From Theobroma cacao (Eukaryota > Streptophyta > Magnoliopsida > Malvales > Malvaceae): a stretch of DNA of 64,000 nt. The DNA lies in NCBI RefSeq assembly GCF_000208745.1, contig NC_030853.1, forward strand, positions 28,134,061 through 28,198,060, written 5' to 3'. The notes below the pieces were generated by a model that saw only the letters and a program-made list of their open reading frames with translations, ran no database searches and was not told the origin of the DNA. The position numbers and the translations under genes were made by a program. Below, piece after piece: positions 35,030-48,309 of the stretch (position 1 is the first letter of the stretch; the number at the start of each line of letters is the position of its first letter).

Positions 35030-36769
35030 GTGGTTCACTAAAGGGTTGGGGACAATGAGTCAATGAGACCGAGGAATTTCGGGAAGATACGCGAAATTTT
35101 TGTTATAATCACCTTTGTGTTTTAGAACTAATTAAAATATTGATGTCCCTCAATGATATTATTGACGGCCAGCTTCATTTAGTGGGATAATTAGCTGGTT
35201 GTGGCTTCGAAGCAATAACATTTCAATATGCTTAGGTTTTGTAACAAACAAAACCTAACTATGTTGGCTATATTTTCATGGAATCATTGAGATCTTGGAA
35301 ATTCCGAAAATCCATTTGACATGGAATGTGTTTCAAAATTAGCATCAATTCGAGGTGCATGATGGTACTTTGAATTCTTCAAATCATTTAGCTTTGAACA
35401 AACCTTAAATCAATCTTTCATTAATTAGTGGATATCGAAATAGCTTGTGAATTTTAGGTTAAATTTTTTTACATGTGTTTTTAGTATTTTATTTTTTTCA
35501 AAAAAAAAAAATTTTCGATCTTAAGCATTGTATTTAATACAATAAAAAATAATAACATAACAAGAATAGATGAATTCGTATATTATTTTTTTTATCAAAA
35601 AAAGAATAAGCGAGTTCATACTATGCATTAAGTTAAAGAATATCATTATTCTGTTGGATAATCAATTATTTGATTATTCAAAGTAGTGAAAAAATGACAA
35701 ATTGCAACAATTTTATATATATTTATTTTTTATAAATAATCAAATATTTAAGTATTTAATTTAATAATAATATATTAAAAATAATCGAATTATACACTGT
35801 AATAATTTTTTGATAACCATGTCTTGTAAAGGTACGCAAATGGATGGATTAAGTGGTTTGATCCACCATACCTAAGAACCAAATTGACTAAATATTTTTA
35901 GAAAATCGATTAAAATCAACCAATCATAAAAGGAAGATCAAATTGACCAAATATAAAATTGACTTGGTCAGTTTGATTTTGGACTAATGGATTAAAATTT
36001 TATCATTTTTTTTTACAAATTATAATATTAAAACTTATAAACTTCATCCATAATTATAAAATATACAAATTAGTATAAATTAAATATATATAATATATTA
36101 CTTTATTATTTATATATATAATTAATTACACAACTTATATATTATAATATTTTATTTTTTATATCAAAGTTTGTATAAATAATAACTAATTATAAACAAT
36201 ATGTTATAAAAATTAGGGCGATAACTAATCAAATTATTAAGTGTAATCATATAAATAAAGTTTATTATAAGTTACAGTAATATTTATGTATAAATTAAAT
36301 ATATCTATATGTATAATATATTACTATATTATGTATATATGGAAATTAATGACACAATTTATATGTTACAATATTTTATATCAAAGTTTTCATACATAAT
36401 AACTAATTATAAATAATATGTTATAAAAACTAAGATGATAATTAATAAGTTTATTAAGTGTAATTATATAAATAAAGTTTATTATAAGTTATAGTAATAC
36501 ATATATATATAAATTAAATATATATAATACTTATACAATTCTATATATTTATAACATTTTATATTATGAACCATTATCAAGGTGTAATAATTACAACAAA
36601 TTAGTATGTAGGATATTTACTATTATATATTATAATGTTAACATATAAGTTATATCATTTAGAATATATAACTTGTAATTTCATATTAATACAGATTTAT
36701 AAATAAGTATATAACTAAAATTAATATATTTATGAATGATATATAATACATAATAAATTAATATATTTT
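35030..36769. other. AT-rich intergenic DNA
   Basis: From about 35460 the DNA is extremely AT-rich, with many near-repeats of the AATTATAAATAATATGTTATAAAA kind (compare 36180-36210 with 36400-36430). The two blocks 36180-36330 and 36400-36540 look like an old internal direct duplication. No gene is seen. Confidence 0.55.
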
Positions 36770-39293
36770 AAGTATATTATTAATTAAGTTTACCATCAAT
36801 TCTTCTTAATATATATAAAAAATTAGTTTGATTTTTTAGATAAATTGATTTAAAAATTTTAAAACTAAGAATCGACTAAAAAATTAATTAAACTAAACAT
36901 TTTAAATCAATTAATCTAATAAATTAATTAAATTGAATCATTTTATTTAAATTATTAAATAATTAATTTGATTTGATTTTACTCACACCTAATGCCTCAT
37001 ACAACATAGCAGGGTTTAGCTATGTGACTCCAGGACGCAGAGTGCCAGCCATGTTTGACGATTTAAAGAATCACGTTGACTTACCGTCTAAATCAAACGT
37101 TTCATCTTTCAAAATGCGAAAGTTGGCCGACAACGCTAAAGTTTGACACACGCGTGACCCACAACATGGGTGAAAACTGACGCTTAACAAACAGGGCACA
37201 CCTCTTACTTCTGTGTTATCACTTTTCCTTTTACCTAAAATGGTCAAAAAATGCTTTATTTTAACCATACAAAACGCATGCGGTACTCTGCTACTTCGTC
37301 ATGGCTGACATTCACTCGACTTAGAGCAGCAAAATTTTAATTTACAGACTTATGAACTTTACAACAATATAATTCACATTTATAAACCCTGGCTAGATTT
37401 ATCCTCTCCATCACTATAAATGTAAGTACTGCTCTTGCCGAAATTAATGAAAAAACTAAAGAAATGGAAAAAGGTTTATCAAGAATTATTTCCTTAGGTT
37501 GTAAAAGTTGACAATTTATTTTTTTAATTTTTGGAGAGATTCTAGAAATGGAGATTAGGTGTTGGGTCCAAAATGAGGACTAAATTATTAGTGGGTTTGG
37601 TTTGTTACTGTCCCTTATCTTTAGACTTAAGTAAAATCTTTACCTGCACATCAATAATGATTACAGGTAAATTAATCAGCAAAATGGATAATAATTACAG
37701 TTACTAGTTAAGTATAGAAGATCAATTTTCTGTGATCATCTGATGACTTTTTTTTTTTTTCGAAGACAATGCTAGGAATAAATCATTAGCAGAAAAGAAC
37801 CTTTTGAGTTGAAATTGAGTGCAAAACTAGTTTGCTGAGCTTACTTTTGTATCATTTCAAGTTAGGGGTTGTAGGACCATCTTGAACACAATGTTTCGAA
37901 ATTATAAGTGAAAGTAGGACGAAAATGCAATAAGTTATCATCTCACTTTAATGATTCATTTATCAAATTCCAGGCCAAGTTATTTGAATGCCCCAAGTGA
38001 AACGCAACACATTTNTACATATAATAGATTATTATATTTTAAGTATATTATTAATTAAGTTTACCATCAATTCTTCTTAATATATATAAAAATATATAAA
38101 AATTAGTTTGATTTTTTAGATAAATTGATTTAAAAATTTTAAAACTAAGAATCGACTAAAAAATTAATTAAACTAAACATTTTAAATCAATTAATCTAAT
38201 AAATTAATTAAATTGAATCATTTTATTTAAATTATTAAATAATTAATTTGATTTGATTTTACTCACACCTAATGCCTCATACAACATAGCAGGGTTTAGC
38301 TATGTGACTCCAGGACGCAGAGTGCCAGCCATGTTTGACGATTTAAAGAATCACGTTGACTTACCGTCTAAATCAAACGTTTCATCTTTCAAAATGCGAA
38401 AGTTGGCCGACAACGCTAAAGTTTGACACACGCGTGACCCACAACATGGGTGAAAACTGACGCTTAACAAACAGGGCACACCTCTTACTTCTGTGTTATC
38501 ACTTTTCCTTTTACCTAAAATGGTCAAAAAATGCTTTATTTTAACCATACAAAACGCATGCGGTACTCTGCTACTTCGTCATGGCTGACATTCACTCGAC
38601 TTAGAGCAGCAAAATTTTAATTTACAGACTTATGAACTTTACAACAATATAATTCACATTTATAAACCCTGGCTAGATTTATCCTCTCCATCACTATAAA
38701 TGTAAGTACTGCTCTTGCCGAAATTAATGAAAAAACTAAAGAAATGGAAAAAGGTTTATCAAGAATTATTTCCTTAGGTTGTAAAAGTTGACAATTTATT
38801 TTTTTAATTTTTGGAGAGATTCTAGAAATGGAGATTAGGTGTTGGGTCCAAAATGAGGACTAAATTATTAGTGGGTTTGGTTTGTTACTGTCCCTTATCT
38901 TTAGACTTAAGTAAAATCTTTACCTGCACATCAATAATGATTACAGGTAAATTAATCAGCAAAATGGATAATAATTACAGTTACTAGTTAAGTATAGAAG
39001 ATCAATTTTCTGTGATCATCTGATGACTTTTTTTTTTTTCGAAGACAATGCTAGGAATAAATCATTAGCAGAAAAGAACCTTTTGAGTTGAAATTGAGTG
39101 CAAAACTAGTTTGCTGAGCTTACTTTTGTATCATTTCAAGTTAGGGGTTGTAGGACCATCTTGAACACAATGTTTCGAAATTATAAGTGAAAGTAGGACG
39201 AAAATGCAATAAGTTATCATCTCACTTTAATGATTCATTTATCAAATTCCAGGCCAAGTTATTTGAATGCCCCAAGTGAAACGCAACACATTT
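36770..39293. repeat. 1.25 kb near-identical direct duplication split by an N
   Basis: The sequence from 36770 to 38014 recurs almost exactly at 38040-39293. The offset is about 1270-1280 bases, changed only by about ten extra bases in an AT run of the second copy and a one-base difference in a poly-T. The first copy ends directly at an N (38015), followed by AT-rich sequence similar to that upstream of the first copy. Both copies contain the same 65-residue minus-strand frame (37071-37268 and 38351-38548), which matches no family I know. A duplicated contig end at a gap is the simplest explanation; a very recent tandem duplication is the alternative. Confidence 0.9.
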
Positions 39294-42200
39294 TATGTGG
39301 AGAATAATCACTGCAAAGAGAGCAGCCGTTTTTGGATCTCTCTCCTCTCTCTCTCTCTCCTCTCTCTCTCTACATGCTTAGAGGAAAAGCTCTTAGTCAA
39401 AGGCTAGAAGGGTGTGTTTCATGTGGGCTTAGATGATAGCAAAGAAGGAATTTTATGGTAGCAAAAGAAAGAAAATCATGGCTTTTTTAAAACAAGGGAA
39501 GGGCTGGCGAGCTACTTCCATCCCCTTTCCATCATCTTTCCTTCTGTATAATCATTTAAAGGATGGGAGGATTGCAAATTGCAATGACCTTTTTGTTGCT
39601 TCTAGATTCTCTTTCCCTACCTTCACCCAAGTCACATGGTAGTGGTAATTATTTGTTTTTGTGATGATTAAAATGACATTCTCTTTGCGATTTCTGAAAT
39701 GGCCGATCTTAAAACCAAAATTGTTAGTCCACATCCCTAAAACCTAGTTCTAAAGGGACCCAATTCAACATTATGCATCAGCAATTGTCTAATGCTAAAG
39801 AATCTTTTTGCCACTATTCATGGAATCATTTAGTATATAAATTGAATCCCAATCCCAAGGTAACTAGTGGATCCCATGTATCTTACTTTCTTTTTAAAAT
39901 AAATATGTAAGTCTTTGTATTCTTAATGCATACATACAAATTAGCTTGAATAATTATCTGATATATCTGTTTCAACACACCCTGGCAACAAGTAGTGGTG
40001 AATCCTTCAGCAAACTGATCATGTTGTAATAGCTGAATCCCCCCTTCCCTAGTCTCAATTTCCCACAATAAAATAAAATAAAACAACTCAACATTGTCGG
40101 AGTATGTTCTGTCCTATAGCGCAAAAAGATACTAATTGATTCATCATTCTTTTTGGATGAAAACTAACATGATTCAGTAATTAATTAATGTAATATTAAG
40201 ATTATATATACTGCTAAATCTTGATTATGGGAACCAACATTAACGATGCCCACAAAGCAATTATATATATATATATATAAAATGTCTTCTTGCAAACTTA
40301 GAGTTAAGATGCTGACGACATATTGATGATACAAAAAAGATTCATGAACTTGATCCAATTTTGTAATGTTAAAGTAGGCTATTATTTAAATAAAAAGAAA
40401 TGAGCATTTTGGCACATGATTGAAGCAAGATGCTCATACCATATTTGAAAAATAACTGAAAGTCGAGGTGGTAATGGAAGTTTCCATTACATTGGGGTTA
40501 AAAAAACGATCATGGTAATGATTAAATTCCCCAAGCAATATGTATTTGGTGACTCTGTGACTCCCAAAAGATGAAATCGGGTAAAGCTGCCCTAGTTGAG
40601 ACCTTCAGCTTCAATCTTTGTCTTCTTCTTATCTTTATTCTTCCACTACAATTCTTATGGAAAGGACCTTCACTTTATAAAAATAATCATAATGATATCG
40701 TCAATCCAAAGATTAAAGCTCAATAATTAACATGGTAATTATAACTTGAACCAGATTCTAATTAAATTCTCCAGAAAGTAAAAATACAAAAGTTATTTTC
40801 CAAAGAAGATATTTCACAATGGACCTGCATGCCTATGTTATTTTCCAAGGAAACAAAAGAATAAGTCGGTGCTATATTGCATTCTGAACTAACCAGAAAG
40901 GGGGTCCCAAGGAGCTTGAAAACAATGTAACATATCAAGTCAAAAATCACATACAACAATATTTTAGGTCTTCAGATCACTTTATATGATCATGTCCAAT
41001 TTTTCCTCTTTTAATTAACTGTTTAATCAGAAATGCTTTGGTTTTAATTTTTGAACTTGATAATAATGAAGCACTTCTATTCCCAGCACAGTTGAACTAG
41101 ACTATTTTGAAACCTAAATGACGTTGAAATGGTTTCAATAATAGGAAGAGAGTCAAACAGATAAAGCAAACTCATGTCCACAACTGGGCTGGCAGACCAT
41201 GTGGGGAATTACCCTTCATTTAATTGTGGGAAGCACTGTTTTCAGCGTCTCCGTAAGATCATTTGATTATGGATGATGTTTTAAGTAATGGACTTCATCA
41301 TTATGAACCATTTGAAACTTAAAAAACTCTATAGAGCGATGAATATCCTTTCGGGGAACATTTTGTTGCTTTTGATGGAGAACTCCAAATGAAAGAGAAC
41401 CAAGTGAAATGCTTGAGGTGGTTGATCGACCGCGTAATTGCAATAGATTAAGAGCAATGAATCCGTTTGCTTTAATCATCAAATGATTTCTCCGTGTAGG
41501 GAAACAAAGATGGGGCAGCAACACACCAATTTCTCTGCTCTGGGTGGAACAGAGATTTTGTGGTCTGTCAGGTGGTCTGATTTGCTGGGTAGTGATTCAT
41601 CTTAATGTTTCATATGCCTGCAGTACGAACCTCTGTTGTTGCGACTCAGATATATATGCATGCATATACGTATTCAATACTCACCACTAAATTCGAATAA
41701 CATAGGTATGAATCAACCAATATTCAATAGTTTCTGAAGTACAATAATTCGTAAGATGCTGGTCTAATGGGCGGTGATCCCCGTGCATTTATCGGTGATA
41801 ATGGTTTTGACTCTCTCAAGTCTTGACACCCCAAAATAGAAGATTTTGTACTTGAAATCACGCGTCTGCTGTATATACTTGAAAATGAACCCAGGCCAGT
41901 TTCTGTCATATCCTATGGTGTTAAGATTGTCGTCTGGTTTTATTACAGTCGTCAAATCGAGTGTGGGATTCTTTTCCTAATTCCTTACTAAGATCAGGGT
42001 TCATAGAATGATCGGGCATCTGACATGGTATTGTTATTATTATGTATATTCCAACCAATCTTTGTTTCGTTAACTTGACAACCACCATCGACATTTGACA
42101 GTGCGCCAGTTCTTAGCCGCTAGTTTAGGTATGGACAAATCGAATTTTCATTCCTGATGTTACCTCTCCACGTTATTCACATCTGTAACTAGAGTAGTTG

Positions 42201-45200
42201 GGGGGGACCAAGTTCTTGTATAGGAAGGCTTGATTTGACATCAATTCTCCCCTTGTCGGCTAGGGAACTAAAGTAAGCATCTCTGTGAAAAAATTGGAAC
42301 ATAGGTCAGAGCATGGGTGTAGAAGATACCAGCAGAGTAAGAATATCAATCGCAGAGCCTCTAAGAAAGGCGGATGTTGAATAATTTCAGATGAGTAGTT
42401 ACAAAGGAACTTTAGTGGTTACTAGTCTGTGTTCATTGCATTTGTCAGCTTTTTTTTTTTTTTATGCCTAATTTTTTGGGATTCTTTGCTAAAGATTTGG
42501 TCAGGACTTGACAAAAGAAAGCACTCCAGGAATTATTCATGGAGAATCTTTAATATCTTGCATAATGCAATTTTAAAATATATATATATATATATATATA
42601 GTACTGTGTTATGGTAGTGCCTGCACTCTCCACACTGAGCTGTGTATTTGGCAGATGAAAACAACTAGAAAGAGAGTACAGTAGGAGAGATGGTCCAAGA
42701 AGAAATGTGGATGAAATTAAACTCTGCTAAAAAAGAAAAGTGGAGGACGTTGCACCAATAAAACAGGAGAAACTTTCACATGCGCAAATGTCTATCTCAT
42801 CATCGTCCAACTAATGGCCGGCCATCCACACTTAGCTCTTTTTCTCTTCCCTAATCTCCTTTCCCCTCCTCTCCTCCATAAATCAAAATATTCCTTCTAT
42901 ACTCAGTATCGTTGCTTTTTTTTTTTTGCAAGTCAAACCCTGTTCTCTTCTTTCTTCAGATTTGGTGCATTTGGAACTCTTATCAAAATTTAGAACTTGA
43001 AAAAGTGATAGTGGATAAAGCTGCAGCTGCCCTATTCTTCCTTTTTCGAAAATGTGGCTAAAACTGCAGTATCTTTCCTTTTAGAAACGTGGTTGCAGAC
43101 ATCATTATTTTTCTGATCGAATATTTTTTATTTTTTGTTTTTTAAAAAATATTTTTTGTTATTAATATTTGTAAGATTTATTTAATTTGTAAATATTCTA
43201 GAATTCCTCCGTACTATACATATACACTAATTCATTTCTTTTCATCTTTCAACATCAAACTTAGTGTTGTTTCACCTCCATAAGTATATAGTAAGAATTT
43301 GAGAATCTTGTTTATTCAAGGTTTTACAAGTTTTCTTTTGAAAATTACAGTAATTAATAAAACTTTAACATAAAAAAAAGTCAAAAATGAAGATTTGATT
43401 TTGAAAAGTTAAAACAAAGCATTTGTGGGACAAGTGAGTGTATACAATATACAGGGTAGTCAGCTGTCAAGTTTGAATCATTATTGCTACTTTAATTGGC
43501 TGAAATTTAAGTTTAGATATACAATAATCAGCTGCTATCTGATTAACAATATTTTATTTTTAATGCCTATTTGATTTGATTTTTTTTTAAATTTATCTAC
43601 CTCTTAACAGTTACAGTAAGACTAAATAGAATTTTGAGACACTCTTGAAAAAAATAATTTTTTTTATAAAACAAAATCTAAAAAATTCAAAAAAAAACTC
43701 CAAAAAGAACTTTCTCTCCTATTCTTTAAAAACATACCAGCATTTCAAGAAAAATTTTTTTTATGTTTCAAAATTATCCTCATCTACTAAATATAATCCT
43801 AACATTACCCTCTCACAAATTACCTTAGTCTCTTTCAATCGATCTCCCTCTCCTCTCCACAAATCATCCATTTTCAACACAAATCGTGATTTTCTCCTCC
43901 TTTACTTCTCTATGTAAAAACCATTAGAAAAAACAAATAGAAAACCCAATAGCAGAATAGTGAAACCTGTAATTTTTTAGTTCTTACAAAAATTAAGAGA
44001 AATTAAGATTCAAAATTCAAAAGTGCATTCTAAGTACTATTTTTTTAGGCTTTGAAAATTATTTTATTTCTCAGTTCACTTACCTTTTTATTTTGAGATA
44101 TGCATTTGAGTTCTTGTTAAATAGATTAACGAATCAAAGTTACCATTTTGGGTTTTTTAATTAAATACTCTTTATGATAATTTTAACCAAAATTAAAATT
44201 TATACAAGTTGTTTTGCCAAACAACTTATCTATCAAAAAAGTTTATAAAAGTAAATTTATTAAAAGGTTTTAGCTTAATTTTAAAAATTATTATTTTTTA
44301 TGAGAGTTTCACAATAATTTTTAAGTTAAATGAAATAATTCAAATTAAAAAGAGAATTCAAATCTTTTGATTTTATTAAAAAATAAAAAATTCTAAGTTG
44401 AGTAGTTCTTATATGGAACATGCAACATCATCCTCAATATGGGAATTTGACATGCAATGTATCCTTTAAATTTGGGAATTATATTAAACATAGAACAAAA
44501 TACCCGAAAAGGTGAGAGGAATCTCCTTCTCTTCCCCACACTTTTTTTCTTTTTCATTTCATTATCTCTTTTATCTCTTGTCGTGTGCGTACACGTATAT
44601 GAAAATCATATTGATGAATATAATTATTTTATAAAAATATATTATTTCAATTTTAAAATGTATAAACCATTTAGAGTGCGTTCAATATGTTAGACAATTA
44701 AATGAATAAGATATTTTTCAACTAAACACTTTTTCTTTTATTCCTTTTCTGGAAGGAAGATATAATTATTATATGGATTTCAAATCTTAATTATGTGGAC
44801 CAAATTGAACTATCAAAGTACGATTGCAAATGCATCAAATTCACTAATTCAGCCATGAAATATTCTTACGGCTTATGATTATATATGGATATCGATATCG
44901 TAACAGAGTTGAGTGATGAGTTAAAATAGCAGAGCTTATTCTTATGATTATATATGATAGGCATGCAAGATGGCAAAGTGACCATATGGGGTTGACTTCT
45001 CTTCCAATAATTGAAGAGGAAGTAGACTTGGGAATAGATTTGAACCAGACTAATTCCAGTGCTTCTTTCTTTTCTCTCTCATTGGTTTGGAAAAAGAAAA
45101 CGGATTGGAATGGGAACTTTCACAATATTTTGAGAGAGATGGAGACCTCTGCTCTCTGGGACTCATGAATAGCTCCTAAGATTCTGATAATATAAAGTTT

Positions 45201-46870
45201 CAATTTCCAATATATTCACTAGATTTTCATGACCACAATGTCATCCTGGACCAATTATCATTGGGCCATCCAACCATTGCTAAGAAAGATGACAAAAGTT
45301 CTCAAAGGATCTATAAATAGAAGAACTATCTCCTCATTTATGCTTTAATTAATTGGGTTAATCTCCTAAATCAGCAAAAGAAGAAAGTCAGCTAGCAACA
45401 AGATTTTTTTTTTTTTTGGGATACAAAGCTTTTTCTAGGAAACAATGATTATCTTTTATTAAAACATTGAAAAAACAAGGATATCATTTTTTTTTATTCA
45501 AAAGCATGCTGTCACCCTAATACACACTGACACACACCAAAAAGAAAAAGGTAATAAAAATATTAATGTAAATACTCATAGAAATAAGAAAAATATACAA
45601 TATTTATGTTATATTTTAAAAGTGAGAGTTCAAAGATTAAATATTTTTATTTTTATTTTTATTCAAACAATCATTTTATGTGTGGGGAGAGACATAACAA
45701 TCGAATTAAGCAACCAAAAAGAGAAATATATTATATCTTACCAAAATTTTAAAATTAAAATCTCAATATTTCTTATAGATAATATCTCTTTGTAGACAAA
45801 AAGGTTATATATAGAACTGACCTTACATAAAAAGGTGAGTCAAAAAGCGAATGAGCAGATTTCCCCTTAAGAAGAAGAAGGAACGTGATACAGCAACTAC
45901 TGGGGAGCCATAATCCAAAAGCGACACAGAATTATCATTGTTGATGAGAACCTCAAACTAATTTATAAGTTTGGCAATGTTATCAGGTTTAACTTTAATT
46001 TTAAGCCAATGGCAATGTTATATTCTTCATAGGAAGCTAGACTTGGTCTATGGATAAAATCAAAGTCCGAATTAATTTCATATTGAAAATAAATTTCTCC
46101 TTTGTGATTTTTTCTTTCTTTTTCTTCTACGCCCACATTGGCACACGTCGTGCGCAAAGGATTTGCTGTCTTTTCACAGGTCAAAATAAAATCTTAACAA
46201 TTGTTCGTGTGTGTTAGAGATTATGATTTGATTCCCCCATAAAGACTAGCTCTACTATTATATATCATTGTCAATAAAGCTTGAAAACAGATTTGCTCTC
46301 ACATGTCTCATATAACTAAAAAATAAAATAAATTTTGAATATATAAATAAGGATCTTTTACCACTTATTAAATATATTTTTTAGATTCAAAACATGAACT
46401 TATAATTTATAGGTTTACTGAAATAAACATAAAGCATTTTGTAGTAATCTCAAACCACCAAATTACATAGTATTTTTTTTTTTTTTACTTTTATTGCACA
46501 CACATACATAGATACATATTTCATTAAAAGTAACGGAACCCACTCATAGACAAATACTTTAATACTTGACTCCCTTAAATTCTCCTTGTATGTTGGTGGA
46601 GAAATAGAAGGGTGAGGAAAGGCTGATTGAACTTTGGAAACACAAATTTTGACAACTCTAATTGATGGGCATCAGCCTTAACCAAGCCCAAGTCTAAGAG
46701 ACATTTTCAGATCATTGTCGATAAGAATTATAGAGCCCAAAGCTCAAAAGGCTTTCTTTAAACTTCCATACACAGGTTCGAACCCATTCTGGTCAGAAGA
46801 ACTCTAAACCTTGAAAGGGAGCCTTTGGGTTTCATGATTTAATCTCTTTGCAATCATCTACATGTTCTTC
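39294..46870. other. long intergenic region without supported genes
   Basis: It begins with a CT-rich block (39336-39372) that looks like a leader, but no convincing coding exon follows. TA microsatellites occur at 40262-40279 and 42578-42600. Poly-pyrimidine and AT-rich stretches dominate 43100-46500. The short open frames here (for example 41267-41524, 43645-43917 and 45963-46184) lack recognisable motifs. I see no tRNA, rRNA or known microRNA. Confidence 0.5.
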
Positions 46871-47224
46871 AGTTATTGTTTCCTTCTTTATTTTTTAAAT
46901 TTATAAAGTTGGTATTTACTACTTTTTTTTCTCTCCATTCTCGTTCCCTCATTCTCCCCTTCGCTTCCCCTCACCTCTCTGTCGCTCCTCACTACACACC
47001 GCCGACGAGAGCACTGTTCTCGCTGTCGGCGGCTCTTTATTGCTTCCTCCTCCTACTCCTTTTTTCACCGTTTCTTTTCTGCCATCTCTCTCACTTTTTA
47101 TTTTTATTTTCATGTGCTGCCGTCGCCGGTGGCGTTAGTTCTGCCGCCGGTGATGTTTTATTCTTCTCTTCATTTGCGTTTTCTAGTTTAGGTTTTTTAT
47201 TTTTTTATTTTTTAAACCGCGTGG

Positions 47225-47417
47225 GTTTTTAAGAAACCCTTGAATTTTTCAAACCCTTAAACCGGTTTTTTCGAAACCCTCGAATTTTTCAAAAGCTTTA
47301 AACCGGTTTCTCAAAAACCCTTTAACCGTTTTTTTAAAACCGGTTTTTTAACAACCCCCCAGTTTTCCAAAACCCTAGAATTTTTAAACCCTTGAACCGG
47401 TTTTTGGAAAACCGGTC
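47225..47417. repeat. ACCGGT-rich degenerate repeat array
   Basis: The stretch consists of diverged units of about 40 bases: an AAACCCT-like half, a GAATTTTTC half and an AAACCGGTTT palindrome. ACCGGT occurs five times between 47258 and 47417, plus one ACCGT variant near 47325. The AAACCCT parts resemble the plant telomere repeat. Age and origin are unclear; it could be part of an unrecognised transposable element. Confidence 0.65.
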
Positions 47418-47507
47418 AACAGAATCGTGAAAACGATTCAAGAAACCATCTTGCCATCCCATCTCCATGCCGCCTTGGTCTCGCTGTGCGGAAGTAGTGG
47501 CATATAG

Positions 47508-48309
47508 CAATGGTAACGGTACTATATTTACGATAAGGGAAGCAAGCCAAAACCCGATCCTTCTAGTCAATGAGGCATGCACATGCTGTTGGGGGCATCT
47601 GTTCTTGGAATGAGATTCTCATCTTACAGATAAGTGCTTTTAAGGGCAGCCTTTCTTTCATTCTTTTTTTGGGTTGAGGAAAGGAAATTTCAGGGGCATT
47701 CTTTATTTTATTTTATTAATAGCTAATTTGATAATTGCCTTATGTCATTACAAAGTTTATCCTATATGGAGTACTAGACATAATTTTTCATCAATGGCAT
47801 GGTCATTTTGATGGGTTTCATTGGACTGTCAATTCTGCAGTAATGCCTGGAAATCCATATTTATTTGTGGGTTGAGTTCTTACTTATGGATGGTTGCTTA
47901 CATCTAAGTTGCATGCATAATAGTTTGTTGGTTAAATTCTTGTGTACACCTTACCTTAATAAATATGTAGGAGGCGAATAACTTTATTATGGGAGGTTTT
48001 GTGGATTATACTGCATTATCTGATTTACAGTATTGTTTAGAGTCATTTGTACCTGCACTTTAAGGAAGTTCATTTATGCAATCTATTTGGGTATTCTTTT
48101 TCTCTAATTATTATTTAGACCCATAGTTGTTCTCCCACATCTGACAGTGATTTACCTCGATTTTGGCAGTGATGGTATAGTATTTTGGGCAGATGCAATT
48201 GGGGAAATCATGTATATAAGTCTAAAGAAATGGTCAGAAATGTATGGTTGCTTCTATAAAACCATCGAAGTTTTTGGAAGAAAGAGCCATTAAGGGCATC
48301 GCAGTTAGT
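47508..48309 (+). pseudogene. decayed 3' fragment of AIM1/MFP peroxisomal multifunctional protein gene
   Basis: AIM1/MFP2 proteins carry enoyl-CoA hydratase and 3-hydroxyacyl-CoA dehydrogenase activities of peroxisomal fatty acid beta-oxidation. Pieces of the C-terminal dehydrogenase region appear in order: YYIYDKGSKPKPDPS (from 47520), then a stop, VNEAC (near 47567), ASVLGMRFSSYR (47595-47629), an intron-like gap, and from 48170 GIVFWADAIG and LKKWSEMYG. After a one-base insertion near 48260 the frame continues PSKFLEERAIKGIAVSA. The splice donor after SSYR has become AT (CAG|ATAAGT). There is a deletion between VNEAC and ASVLG. Frameshifts, a stop, a broken donor and loss of most of the protein make this an unprocessed pseudogene remnant. 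The intron is kept, so it did not arise by retrotransposition. Confidence 0.75.

Noticed and set aside
36000..36700. Possible CRISPR-like or satellite array in AT-rich repeats
   Set aside because: The repeats are irregular AT-rich duplications without constant unit length or spacers, and the genome is a plant's.
37071..38548. Two identical 65-residue minus-strand frames
   Set aside because: They are identical because the DNA is duplicated, not because of protein constraint. No domain is present.
41267..41955. Three minus-strand frames that could hint at a gene near 41-42 kb
   Set aside because: No motifs, no plausible splice joins between them, and overlapping frames at 41724-41955.
46770..46800. 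GGTTCGAACCC, a tRNA box B-like motif
   Set aside because: No matching box A, acceptor stem or anticodon arm can be built around it, so it is not a tRNA gene.
46876..47232. 118-residue plus-strand frame rich in Phe, Ser and Leu
   Set aside because: Low-complexity translation of a pyrimidine-rich block, with no domain and no supporting exon structure.
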